A DNA stretch of 64,000 bases from NCBI RefSeq assembly GCF_021869535.1, contig NW_026262679.1:82209143-82273142 (forward strand), given 5' to 3'. Position numbers and translations under genes: made by a program. This DNA is from Mytilus californianus. Its lineage: Eukaryota > Mollusca > Bivalvia > Mytilida > Mytilidae. Within the stretch, counting starts at the first letter, position 1, and each line of letters begins with the position of its first letter. The notes below the pieces were generated by a model that saw nothing but the letters and a program-made list of their open reading frames with translations, searched no databases and was not told the DNA's origin. Below, piece after piece: positions 22,201-31,029 of this stretch.

Positions 22201-25200
22201 TGTTGAAATCAAAAAAAGTTTAATTTTTGACCCCGATTTGGACCAACTTGAAAATTGGGCCCATAATCAAAAATCTAAATACATGTTTAGATTCAGCATA
22301 TCAAAGAACCCCAAGAATTCAATTTTTGATGAAATCAAACAAAGTTTAATTTTGGACCCTTTGGACCTTAATGTAGACCAATTTGAAAACGGAACCAAAA
22401 ATTAAGAATCTAAATACACAGTTAGATTCGGCATATCAAAGAACCCCAATAATTCAATTTTTGATGAAATCAAACAAAGTTTAATTTTGGACCCTTTGGA
22501 CCTCAATGTGGACCAATTTAAAAATGGGGCCCAAAATCCAAAAACTAAATACATGGTTAGATTCAGCATATTAAAGAACCCCAAGAATTCAAGAATAAAA
22601 CCCCATTGAAATTGGTCAAGAAATAAGCAATTTATACGAAGTATCTTCTTTTGCACAATACTGTGCAATTAAATATTTCTTGCTATTGCGCAATACTGTA
22701 CAATTGACAATTTCTTGCTATTGCGCAATATTGTGCTATTGGAAAATACTTGCTATTGCGCAATACTGTGCAATTGAAGATTTCTTGCTATTGCGCAATA
22801 CTGTGCAATTGAAGATTTCTTGCTATTGTGCAATACTGTGCAATTGAAAATTTCTTGCTATTGCACAATACTTATTATATAATTATTTACACATCCTGTT
22901 TGGTGTGTACCTCCTACCATATCATTATTATTTGCTTTTAAATATAAATCAGAAATAACCAACTTAAAATGGAAAATTTTAAAAGAAAAAAAAAAGGAAA
23001 AAAAGAAAAAAAAGGAAAAAAAAAAAAATCCCCCCCCCCAAATTTTTTGAACCCCCTTATGATTCATCACCCCCAAACTCAATCCCAGCCTTCCCTTTGT
23101 GGTATGGTACCTTGCACTACAATTTCAGAGAGATCCATACACTTGAACACAAGTTATTGTCTGGAAACTAGAAAAATGCTTATTTTTGGCCCCTTTTTGG
23201 CCCCCAATTCCTAAACGTTTCGGCAATTACCCCCAAACTCAAACCCAGCTTTCCCTTTGTGATATGGAACCTTGTAGTACAATTTCAGAAAGATCCATAC
23301 GCTTACACACAAGTTATTGTCATGAAACTAGAAAAATGCTTGTTTTTTGCCCCTTTTTTGGCCCCTAATTCCTAAAATTTTGAGGCAATTACCCCCCAAA
23401 ATCAATCCCAGCATTCCTTTTGTGATATGGAACCTTGTGGTACAATGTCAGAGAGATCCATACACTAACACACAAGTTATGTCTGGAAGTTACAAAAATG
23501 CTTATTTTTGGCCCCTTTTTCCTTTACTCTTGGTACCATAACCCCCAAAATCAATCCCAACCTTCCTTTTGTGGTATTGAACCTTGTGGTAAAATTTCAT
23601 AGAGATCCATTCATTTAAACTAAAGTTAGAGTGCGAAAACCAATGTGTCTTCGGACGACGACGACGCCAACGTCATACCAATGTACGACCACAAAAATTT
23701 TTTAGCGGTCGTATAAAAATACCAGTAACCCAATCAGCATCTTGAGGGTAACATATGTCTTCAACAATAGACAGATGTCTATGCAACAAGTTATGCTATA
23801 AATCATTCAAAGTCTATAAAAGTTGTATACACACTCAAACAATTGTATGCCTTTTGCAGAAGATTTTTTTTTATGTTTCTAGTTATCTAACTACTGACCT
23901 CCAAACTCATTTTTTGCTGATCATAAACAATGAACTTTTTTGTCTGTTACAACATTTGGTACAAAATGTGGAAACATAAGGTCAGAATTCAGTGATAAAA
24001 CATGTGGCCTGTTGTCTCCTGTGCATTATTTTTTTCTTGGCCTTACTTTATTTCATTGATATTTTCCTTATTAAAACTCCCTCTCTGCATTATTTTTTTT
24101 ATAAAAATCTTGGGGTAATATTATACAATATTATGTAAGAAATTATAGGCATTACATTGTAAATGTTACATATGATTGACTAAAACATGTATATATACAA
24201 TGTATATGCAAATGAAACTCATAAATTATGCTACTTGTACTATGATTTCAATAATGTATTGTTACTTGGCAGTTTATTATCAATTTGCAAAGGAATATAT
24301 CCACAAGTGGCCATTTTCACTTAATAGCTAAGAACAATCAAGTATAACAATTAATTTTTGTTGTAACTACATGTATTTGTACATGTTTAATACATTTTCT
24401 TTGAGAAAAAGCTAGGACTGAAAAAAATTACTTTAACAAAAATGAAGGTCCGAAATGAATTTGTACAAACAGTAACTTTAACTGTTCACAAAGTTGACTC
24501 ATCTTTTAATTTCACCACCAGAACTGCAAACAACTTGTTGGACCACTTTTCTTTATATCACTTCAACTTTATTCATCAAATTGATTATAAATATTTCATA
24601 ATGAAAAGATTATTACAAAACTGAGATAATAACTATGTAAATATCATTGCTATATTAACCTTGTAAATGATGGATGAATTGGCGTTTAAATTCCATTGGC
24701 AAATATCACATTTATATCAGGATGAGAACAATTTAGTGTGATATGAATATATGGACCCTGCCTTGTACTCCACTGTTATGCTGAGCCTGAATTTTTCCGT
24801 GCTAGTTAATAATATAACAGTTCACAGGAAGACATGTCACCCTACTCAGACACAGTCCACAGGGAGACTTGTCACCCTACCCAGACACAGTCCACATGGA
24901 GACATGTCACCCTAACCAGACACATTATTCTCACTCTGAGCCAAGTCAGCTGATCAGTTCTTTGCTCTAATTCTTAAATGCCTTAAGGAAACAGCATATG
25001 TATATACATTTTCAAGTCATTGCTTTGATTGGTCCAGGGATCTAACCTCCCCTCTTAAGCCAAGCACACTACAAGAAGACCACCCATGATTTTAGATTGT
25101 AAAGGAAACAATTAATAAACTTTTAAAAGTTTTTAAGAAAATGCTGCATTACATGCATGTATGTATAAGGTATACTAAACATGTTAAATAAATGTTGGCC

Positions 25201-28200
25201 TATTTGGTCAAATTGATACTGTGGCTATTTAGAAAAGTTGTTACCATATTTTCCCCCTTATTTTTAAATTTATTGCATAAAATTTAAGACTGACAAAAAT
25301 ATTTCAAGAAAAATTTCTGTTGCTATTTGACACATTATTTTTATGTAAAAAGCAACACCTTCCTTAACGTACCAAGTATACTAAGGGATGGTCAACTTAA
25401 AGATACAATGTAGTCCAAACTGACAATATCAATTAATATTCTTTATGTGTTGGTATAGTTGATATTTTAATGGGGGTTTCTAGATAATTAAAAGCTGTGA
25501 TATTATTTCTACATGTAGGTAATACCTACTAGGTATCTACTTAATGTGATAACAGGATTGTTCTTAGTGTGAAAAACACCATGTATTGTCTCATAAACAT
25601 TTACTTATATATATATGTCAGGTTCTCCCTAAGGCAAGTCCATGAGTCCTAGGCCTGGACTCATGAAAATCTGTCTGGATTCATCATTTTTAAAACTGGC
25701 GAGTCCAAAGATGCATCAAGATTTTAATATGTTGTATCAACTGAGCCCAGGTATCATCATTTTGTAGCAAAAAAAAACCTTCTACATTTCATGTCCTTTT
25801 CTTGCTATTTTTTTGTCATGGAGATTGAAATAATTAATTATATAGCAATAAAATTTGTTTTTCTCACTGTTAGATTCACCATGGTAAAAAATAATGAGTA
25901 CCTTGACTCTCCTTCAAAAATCATTAGTGAGGACCCTGTATGTGATATTATTTCTTTTTATCTAAAAACAAGAATGTGTCCATAGTATATGGATGCCCGA
26001 CTCGCACTATCATTTTCTATGTTCAGTGGACTGTGAAATTTGTGTCAAAACTCTAATTTGGCATTAAAATTAGAATGATCATATCATAGGGAGCATGTGT
26101 ACTAAGTTTCAAGTTGATTGGACTTCAACTTCATCAAAAACTACCTTGACCAAAAACTTTAACCTGAAGCAGGACAGACGGACGAACGCACAGATAAAAA
26201 AACACAATGCACCTAGGTTGGGCATAAAAACATCTATACATACCTCTTTTTGGGTGCGGAAAACTATAATGTAGATTGAAAACAACCTTTTCAACAAAAT
26301 TTGAAATGTTACAACCCTCTGGTCCTCTGACATAAACAGTCCAATCATGTGTGTACCCTTCTGGTGATGGCGAATCTCTCTGAGAGGCTCTATGCCCTAG
26401 TTCAATCTTCACTTGAACAGACTGAAAAGATGAAATAATATATATATCTAATTACTGTTTTTGGTAAATTCTGTCCCATGTTTTGTATAACATAAGTTAC
26501 CAGTTTAGATACAACAACTGATATGTTGGTGATCAGTTATGGAGAAAATAATCGTTGTGAAAATTTTTCGGGGAAAGTTCAAAATAGTTTTGTGCAGAAA
26601 ACACTTAATAACCATAACTGTTTTTGCCTCTGACAGCCTTAACTACAATGAAAATACTACAAATACACTTTGTCAAATCCCAAACATTGATACAGCTAAC
26701 AAGCTCTATATGTACTCATAACTACATGTTATTGTACACAAATGTAGTAAATGAGATTGGAAAAAAATGTTGATCAGTGTTATCTTTACACTTACATTGT
26801 ACAAAAAGGTTCACATCAAGGCCAAAAAAAAAAAAATGTCTGTTAAAGATTACATCTATGATCATTCAAAAATAGGGTAGGTACATGTAGGTCAGTATTT
26901 CCATTTTATTTTATTTTTTCATTTTATTTTTTGCAACATGATTTTGAGTCATTTGGTCCGAGTTGTCCATGAGCTGATGTTTACCAATATTTTTAATGAT
27001 TGGATTATTTCCCTTGGTTATTGGATTGAAAAAATGGCAGCATAATGTTTATTTCATCACATGAGTTGCGAGTTTCCTTAAAACAGCTGTCATATTCATG
27101 ATTGTGAACATTTAGATGTATCAGGCAATTGATTTATCTTATAGGTAACTCTTACTTCGCTTTTGACACGAGTTCATTTAAGACAGAAATAAAATGTATT
27201 AGGGTCAGCGCTCAAAAGTAGGGTCTGTCCGGTATATATATTTTTTTTTGCCTAACTGTCCCTTGAACTGCTTTGTCAGAATCACATCCATAATCAACCT
27301 AATCTGATAATTAGTGAAACCAGTAAAACAGATATTGGCGACCGTCAAATAAAAATTGATGACTGCAGCACTTAAACTACAGTACTGATAGATCGATTTT
27401 ATTGCATTACAAAAGGAACAATACGTTATTTTCTAGAGCTTGAAAAATGCATAAATTTGAAATAAAATAAAATTATACATTGTTATATAAGGCAAATTTG
27501 ACCCCCTGTTTGAAATTCCCTATAACTCTATATAAGCCCCCATCCTTCAAATTTCGTGACCATCATCCTTTTAATAAACCTCAGCACTTTATTGCATCAG
27601 GTAATTGTACTAAATATATAAGTATTTTGTTGTCGTTCTATACTGAAAATGGCAAAGCAGTTACTGCTGACAGCATGCGTTAGAAAGAAAACCATTGCTG
27701 AGGAAGAAACCAATCTGAACGATGTATCTCCACCAAAAAACTCTAGACCGGTTACCTTTAACGACACGCAACCATAAATCCAAACTGATGATATTGAAGA
27801 ATCAGAATGAACAACTTAAAACTGACCTGATCAAGAAAATTAATAAAATAGTCAACACATGATTTACATGTATCTAATTTTACTTTCCTATTGATTAATA
27901 CAAACTACTTTCTACACATTACACAACAGCATAAAAATACAGAAAAAAAAAAGATTACTTTTTACAACGCTTATTTAGCTTGAAAAAATGAAGGCAATCT
28001 GAAATTATTTTCTGGCCACTAAATTTTTCGTGTCTTGTGGCCAAATTGGCAACTTCATTTCAGAAGCTACTTTGAGGGCTGATAAATGTACATGTTTGGT
28101 TGGAATTCAACCTTAGTGTTTACATTTAGATTTTACAAAAAGAAGGAATTAAATAAAGTTTTTCAACAATTTAATATGTTAATGTACATTTGTATTTGTA

Positions 28201-28911
28201 ATACTATAGTATGAAGAAGCAAATGAATACAACTGGGAAATATTTGTAGCAGTTTCATATATTTTTTTTTTAATTTAGGCTATTTTTTAGAGCAAAAAAA
28301 ATCTTATATCTCTGACATTTGATTGAGGGTGCAAATATACCTTCACTCCCATGTCAAACACCCATTTTAAATTCATGTACATCATGGATTTGGTTATACC
28401 AGAAAGGAGTATCAACACTGACAGATTGATTTTTAGTTTCAGAGAGTATCAACAAAGATTAACATTGAAAGAATTAATTAATTTTTTATTGTGATTTTAA
28501 AATGAAAAAAAAAACAATGTTCATTATGATACATGTCACATGTGTACATCAAATACAATGTCACAATATGTAAATGCATGCATAAAAGTTTAACCCACTT
28601 TCAATAATAGTGTACACATTTTGTGTATTTCAGAAAATGTAGAGAATTCTCAGAACTACTGCAGGATACAGGGCTTTCCCAGTTTTTGTTTTTTTTTAAA
28701 TATATAAAAAGAAATATACTTGAATTAAAAGAAATAGCGTAGAATCAAAATACAGCAAATTGAACAATACAAATTGTGACCGCAGGATAAAAGGTTGTTT
28801 ACAGAAGACCTATTTTTCGCTGTTTGTTTACAGTAAAATCGGACAATATTTTCGAAAGTAATTGAGTAATTGTTACAAAATAAAGTAAAATGTCTTTACC
28901 TGACTAGACAT
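11345..28911 (-). CDS. MLLT3: AF9/ENL family YEATS-domain transcription elongation factor (5 coding exons, 1142 aa)
   Basis: Joining exons 28911-28900, 26421-26244, 21259-21036, 18133-18014 and 14239-11345 gives 3429 coding bases with consistent phases. Residues 6-137 form a YEATS domain: ELGHRA (11-16), GYTHDW (26-31), EKVVF (48-52), then LHYSF (54-58) and SGYAGF (75-80). These place the cage residues corresponding to AF9 H56, F59, G77 and Y78. IYFKNKEEP and [13 protein letters not shown] follow. The middle (about 200-1040) is Ser/Lys/Glu-rich with an acidic [13 protein letters not shown] stretch. The last ~65 residues, with ETGMYNV and [11 protein letters not shown], form the ANC1-homology domain, which in AF9/ENL recruits DOT1L or AFF4/P-TEFb. 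The protein should read acylated histone H3 and support elongation in the nucleus. Vertebrates have two paralogues; here a single orthologue (MLLT1/MLLT3) is seen. Longer than human AF9 because the linker is expanded. Confidence 0.93.
14805..17012 (+). mobile_element. Modular element 'F' interrupted by a second element
   Basis: The head contains TAGTCCCCTA at 14815-14824. The tail has a GACAGACAGACGGACGGAG block (about 16952-16970) and a hairpin ending TAGGGGACTA at 17003-17012, the exact reverse complement of the head motif. Internal units share strings such as 'AACTTGTCATGATAAAACTATAT' (in part near 16320 and 16860). The body is split at about 14936-16230 by an element of a different type (head E, tail C). 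No protein-coding frame is present. Confidence 0.65.
14936..16230 (+). mobile_element. Modular element, head 'E' with tail 'C', copy 1
   Basis: The head at 14945-14975 has a GCTCCGC/GGCGCAGC inverted pair followed by ATACGACCGC (14966-14975). After a linker ('ATCATTATTATTTGCTTTTA', near 15138) come about five tandem units of ~165 bp, each with 'CCCCAAACTCAATCCCAGC' and 'GAGATCCATACACTT' type strings (about 15250-16130). The tail has CGGACGATGACGACGCCGG and a hairpin whose 3' arm is GCGGTCATAT (16216-16225), the complement of the head motif at 9 of 10 bases. The second copy is at 21920-23718. Confidence 0.65.
17505..17660 (+). repeat. Interspersed repeat fragment ('TTGTTGAAGGCTGTACAGTGG')
   Basis: 'TTGTTGAAGGCTGTACAGTG' and the later 'CATAGTCAATCATACCACAT' match the end of the repeat at 52540-53075. 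It is a partial copy without coding content. Confidence 0.6.
18014..18133 (-). CDS. MLLT3: AF9/ENL exon 4
   Basis: 120 bases, phase 0 at both ends, between a TTTTTTCACAG acceptor and a GTATTC donor. It encodes 40 residues beginning [10 protein letters not shown], including [12 protein letters not shown] and ending KKDKKSSTK. The segment links the YEATS domain to the basic Ser/Lys-rich linker and is in frame with both neighbours. Confidence 0.85.
18190..19206 (+). mobile_element. Modular element 'D' with five tandem units
   Basis: The head (18270-18292) has GAGCACGCTC followed by ATACCCCACG (18283-18292). Five units of ~165-180 bp follow, each with 'CGTAATTTCCTGTC', 'TTTCATGAAATTCTGTTGTG' and 'GTTCAAAGGGGTGTAACTCC'. 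The tail has ACTGACGGACGGACAGG (19148-19164) and a perfect CGCAAC/GTTGCG hairpin whose 3' arm is CGTGGGGTAT (19195-19204), the exact reverse complement of the head motif. It lies in AF9/ENL intron 3. Confidence 0.7.
19530..20485 (+). mobile_element. Modular element, head 'E' with tail 'B'
   Basis: The head resembles those at 14945 and 21925 (GCTTCGC/GCGCAGC, then ATACACCCGC at 19553-19562, then 'AACCCTGAATAGTTGGGGCA'). The body has a short TTGCGCAATAC segment (19737-19775) and about four B units of ~150 bp (19810-20410). The tail carries GACGACGGACGGACAGACGG and a hairpin ending ACGGGCGTAT (20472-20481), as in the 3825-4200 element. The head motif differs from the other two E heads in the direction of its own tail. 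Confidence 0.65.
20755..21003 (+). repeat. Penelope-like 3' region fragment
   Basis: 'GTGGAGCAGGATCTGCTAACCC' and 'TTCCGGAGCACCTGAGAT' match, on the opposite strand, the sequence following the reverse-transcriptase fragment at 63110-62870, including 'GACATTGTCAGTTTGTTT' and 'ATGAGTTTGAATGTCCCT'. It is non-coding debris in AF9/ENL intron 3, ending 30 bases before the exon 3 donor. Confidence 0.55.
21036..21259 (-). CDS. MLLT3: AF9/ENL exon 3: second half of YEATS domain
   Basis: The acceptor TTTCAG precedes 21259 and the donor GTAAGT starts at 21035. The exon supplies the last two bases of codon 64 and then 74 full codons. It contains [39 protein letters not shown] and KKLLKSGG, aligning without gaps to the AF9 YEATS domain from memory. 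An alternative donor four bases upstream would break the phase. Confidence 0.95.
22130..22620 (+). repeat. Four ~125-bp tandem units
   Basis: 'AATCTAAATACATGGTTAGA' followed by 'TTCAGCATATCAAAGAACCCC' recurs at about 22148, 22272, 22408 and 22542. Each unit then reads 'AATTCAATTTTTGATGAAAT' and 'GACCAATTTGAAAA'. The array sits inside the head-E/tail-C element. Confidence 0.75.
22625..22870 (+). repeat. About six ~36-bp tandem units ('TTGCTATTGCGCAATACTG')
   Basis: 'TTGCTATTGCGCAATACTGT' plus 'GCAATTGAAGATTTC' repeats with a period near 36 bp. TTGCGCAA is itself a palindrome. One and a half diverged units also occur in the element at 19737-19775. Confidence 0.75.
23720..25960 (-). other. AF9/ENL intron 2, mostly unique AT-rich sequence
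   Basis: Apart from the 35-bp array at 24817-24925 I see no gene, RNA gene or recognised repeat. The open frames here are short and AT-driven. Confidence 0.5.
24817..24925. repeat. Three 35-bp tandem repeats
   Basis: 'GACATGTCACCCTACTCAGA', 'GACTTGTCACCCTACCCAGA' and 'GACATGTCACCCTAACCAGA' are each followed by CACAGTCCACA or CACATT, with a period of 35 bp. It is a small non-coding array in AF9/ENL intron 2. Confidence 0.75.
25965..26230 (+). mobile_element. Short modular element 'G' beside the exon 2 donor
   Basis: The head has 'AACAAGAATGTGTCCATAG' and ATGCCCGACT (25993-26002). The tail has GACAGACGGACGAACGCACAG (in part, 26174-26193) and a hairpin ending GGTTGGGCAT (26216-26225), whose complement ATGCCCAACC matches the head at 8 of 10. 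There is a single core with no tandem array. The end at about 26230 leaves only 13 bases of intron before exon 2 of AF9/ENL. Confidence 0.6.
26244..26421 (-). CDS. MLLT3: AF9/ENL exon 2: first half of YEATS domain
   Basis: 178 bases between a TTTTCAG acceptor (26423-26422) and a GTATGT donor from 26243. It encodes [44 protein letters not shown] and the first base of the next codon. The reading matches the N-terminal YEATS half of AF9/ENL almost residue for residue. Confidence 0.95.
26430..28890 (-). other. AF9/ENL intron 1
   Basis: AT-rich sequence without recognised repeats or genes. The open frames here (for example 27480-27683 plus) are short and unsupported. Confidence 0.5.
28900..28911 (-). 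CDS. MLLT3: AF9/ENL exon 1 (start codon, MSSQ)
   Basis: ATGTCTAGTCAG followed directly by a GTAAAG donor gives MSSQ in phase 0, joining to [12 protein letters not shown] of exon 2. The result matches the length and Ser-rich start of vertebrate AF9 (MASS...). An alternative first exon with equal phase lies at 31027-31013. Confidence 0.7.
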
Positions 28912-29109
28912 TTTATGTTTCTTCCTCTAAATATTTGACTTCTGAAGTCAAAATAGTCAAAGTATTTATATATAACACAAAGAACATCTTCATTCATAGA
29001 AACTTCATTATGCGAAAAATCAACAGCATGTACAAACCGGAAGCGGTTGATGCGCATGATTCGGTGTAGGAGGCATTTTATTTTCTGCATCCCTCGGGAA
29101 AACACCTAC

Positions 29110-29445
29110 TTATCTCGTCTGTCGATATTTCCCTTAGAAATAATCACGCTTAAATAACGATGTTATACTTTATGTATTACTTATCAAGCGAAAAAAAGTA
29201 AATAAAATTGAAATTGAAAAACTCATGAGGATTACAAAAACACAATATTTGTGTTAACTTTTGTTCTATTACTTAGTTGTTTTTTTGGGGATGGGACTGG
29301 GAATATTTATATATAAATTAATTGTTTATTATACTCATGATTTCCAGGTTGGGTTTTGGGTGGTTAACCTCTGCTAACTTGGACAATCATAATGTCACGG
29401 TCGGTTCATAATCATGTTTACAATTTAATTCTAATAATAACACAG
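29110..29445. other. No feature seen
   Basis: AT-rich sequence upstream of the AF9/ENL first exon. A promoter could lie here, but I see no TATA box or initiator that I can defend. Confidence 0.3.
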
Positions 29446-29449
29446 ATAG

Positions 29450-29990
29450 ATGGACTTCTATATAGTGATAGAATAGACTAGAATAGTGTTTTATAGCTAA
29501 TCACAGCACCCAAAGCTTAGCTAAATAATTACATTAAATCCATATACAATGATTACTTTGATATTTACAACAATTGTAGAAAAAACAAATCTAAATCAAA
29601 CCACTCAATTAAAACCAGCAATAAAAAGCAGCTGGTATAGGTCGCTATTATTGAATATATCAGTCCCATAATACGCTTTACTGACAAGCTGGACCAAACC
29701 CATGATCTGCCACTTCTAACTATAATCGTAATAAAGGTTACAATAACTTGATATGAACAAAAATATCAATTGACTATTATAATTCGTGTAGCCGGAATTT
29801 TTGAAAGATTTTTTTTCCATAATCCGACAAGATATTCATTTAAAGATTTCTATATATGTTATAAATTGCTTGCACGCTTCTTCATATTTTGGACATTCAA
29901 GTAAAAAGTGTGTATTTCATCTTCAATGTTATTTTTACAAACTTGGACATTTTCTATCATTCAGTGATATATATATGCAGTAAACATGTT
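29450..29990 (-). pseudogene. LINE C-terminal relic with 3' tail
   Basis: Read on the minus strand from about 29950, a degenerate frame gives CPSL...NNIEDEIH followed by a LECPKYEEACKQF-like segment. This recalls the C-terminal zinc-knuckle region of LINE reverse transcriptases ('C..C...EDE.HFL..C'). At its 3' side (29500-29460 on the minus strand) is a CTATTCTAGTCTATTCTATC tail like those of CR1/L2-type LINEs. The frame is broken and assignment is tentative. Confidence 0.4.
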
Positions 29991-30424
29991 TACGTGAAAA
30001 GTATTCGGTAGGATTAATTGTGTACCGAATTTGTTTCATATTCTATTCATTTGTTATTTATCGTAAACTTTTTAGTCCCACATTACAAACCATAACAGTA
30101 TTGCTTTAAATGAATCTGGACCAATAGATACATAAAAAGAATTGATTCCAACTACTATTCAATGACTGCATAAATTCAGAGTTCATGTGAAAATGAAGAC
30201 AGTCACTGAGGCAACTCAGTGGGATAGAAGTTTGGATTTGTAATCGGAAAACTACTAAAATCAAAAATAAACTATTTTGAATATGAAACTACAAACTCCA
30301 ACTACCAAGTCAATGAAATGTTCACAGGTAAATTAAATTCTTTTCTTGAACGGAGACACGTTTTTCACTGACACAGTAAGAATAGGCACTTCTACAGACA
30401 ATATTGGTTGTTATAGTCAACTCG

Positions 30425-30574
30425 CACAGGCACTTTTCTCTGAAATAAATTTCCTATATACCTTAATGTTATATTAAGGTATATAGGGAATTTTTTTCTG
30501 AGACAAGTGCCTGTGTATACCTTAATGTTATATTAAGGTATATAGGGAATTTTTTTCTGAGACAAGTGCCTGTG
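30425..30574. mobile_element. Palindromic MITE with duplicated right arm
   Basis: CACAGGCACTT...CTCTGAAATAAATTTCC and CCTATATACCTTAAT (30425-30468) are followed by their near-perfect complement, ending in GACAAGTGCCTGTG at 30515. The right arm, with its TATACCTTAATGTTATATTAAGG centre, is then repeated to 30574. A second, shorter palindrome of the same family is at 37140-37227 in SOUL intron 1. Confidence 0.7.
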
Positions 30575-31012
30575 TCAACTCGGTATATTTCAATAAAACA
30601 AACTTGATCCCAACTCTATCCTATGGCGCCGGCACGGGGTGTTTGAAAGAAGATCGAGAGACTCGTTTTTTTCTAAAGAAATGTACGAAGATGATAATGT
30701 GCTATATATATATCTGACCTGTAAGACAAGCCCCTACGATCATACGTAATATTGTAGTATGACCCTGGTAGTAGGACACATGATTCGGTGAAGGTTTACA
30801 TATCTATCTATCTACATTTATTTATATATACCAGTTCTCTTTGACTGTCTCTTTCCTATCAATTATTCAAGTATGAATCGTTCGAGTGATAACCCTTTTC
30901 TTATCAGAAAGACATGACCCGGGATTCATATGTTCAAGTTTCTACACATCAGTGACCAAATACTTATATCAATAAATCAATAAAAAAGATAAAATAATAC
31001 ATGACGACATAC

Positions 31013-31027
31013 CTTGTTGTTGCTCAT
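31013..31027 (-). CDS. MLLT3: Alternative AF9/ENL first exon (MSNNK)
   Basis: ATGAGCAACAACAAG is followed by a strong GTATGT donor at 31012. It is in phase 0, so splicing to exon 2 would give [17 protein letters not shown] in place of [16 protein letters not shown]. This is a sequence-only prediction; the short exon could arise by chance, although the fit of start, phase and donor is good. Confidence 0.45.
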
Positions 31028-31029
31028 TT

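Larger units (their letters stand above)
21920..23718 (+). mobile_element. Modular element, head 'E' with tail 'C', copy 2 (expanded)
   Basis: The head motif ATACGACCGC is at 21946-21955 and the tail arm GCGGTCGTAT at 23705-23714, an exact inverted match. Between them are two extra arrays missing from copy 1: four ~125-bp units and about six ~36-bp units. Then comes the same linker ('ATCATTATTATTTGCTTTTA', 22920) and four ~165-bp C units. A poly-A/poly-C stretch (22983-23040) marks the start of the C part in both copies. It lies in AF9/ENL intron 2. Confidence 0.65.

Noticed and set aside
22145-22870. CRISPR array
   Set aside because: Repeats are adjacent without unique spacers, the genome is eukaryotic, and the arrays lie inside a mobile element.
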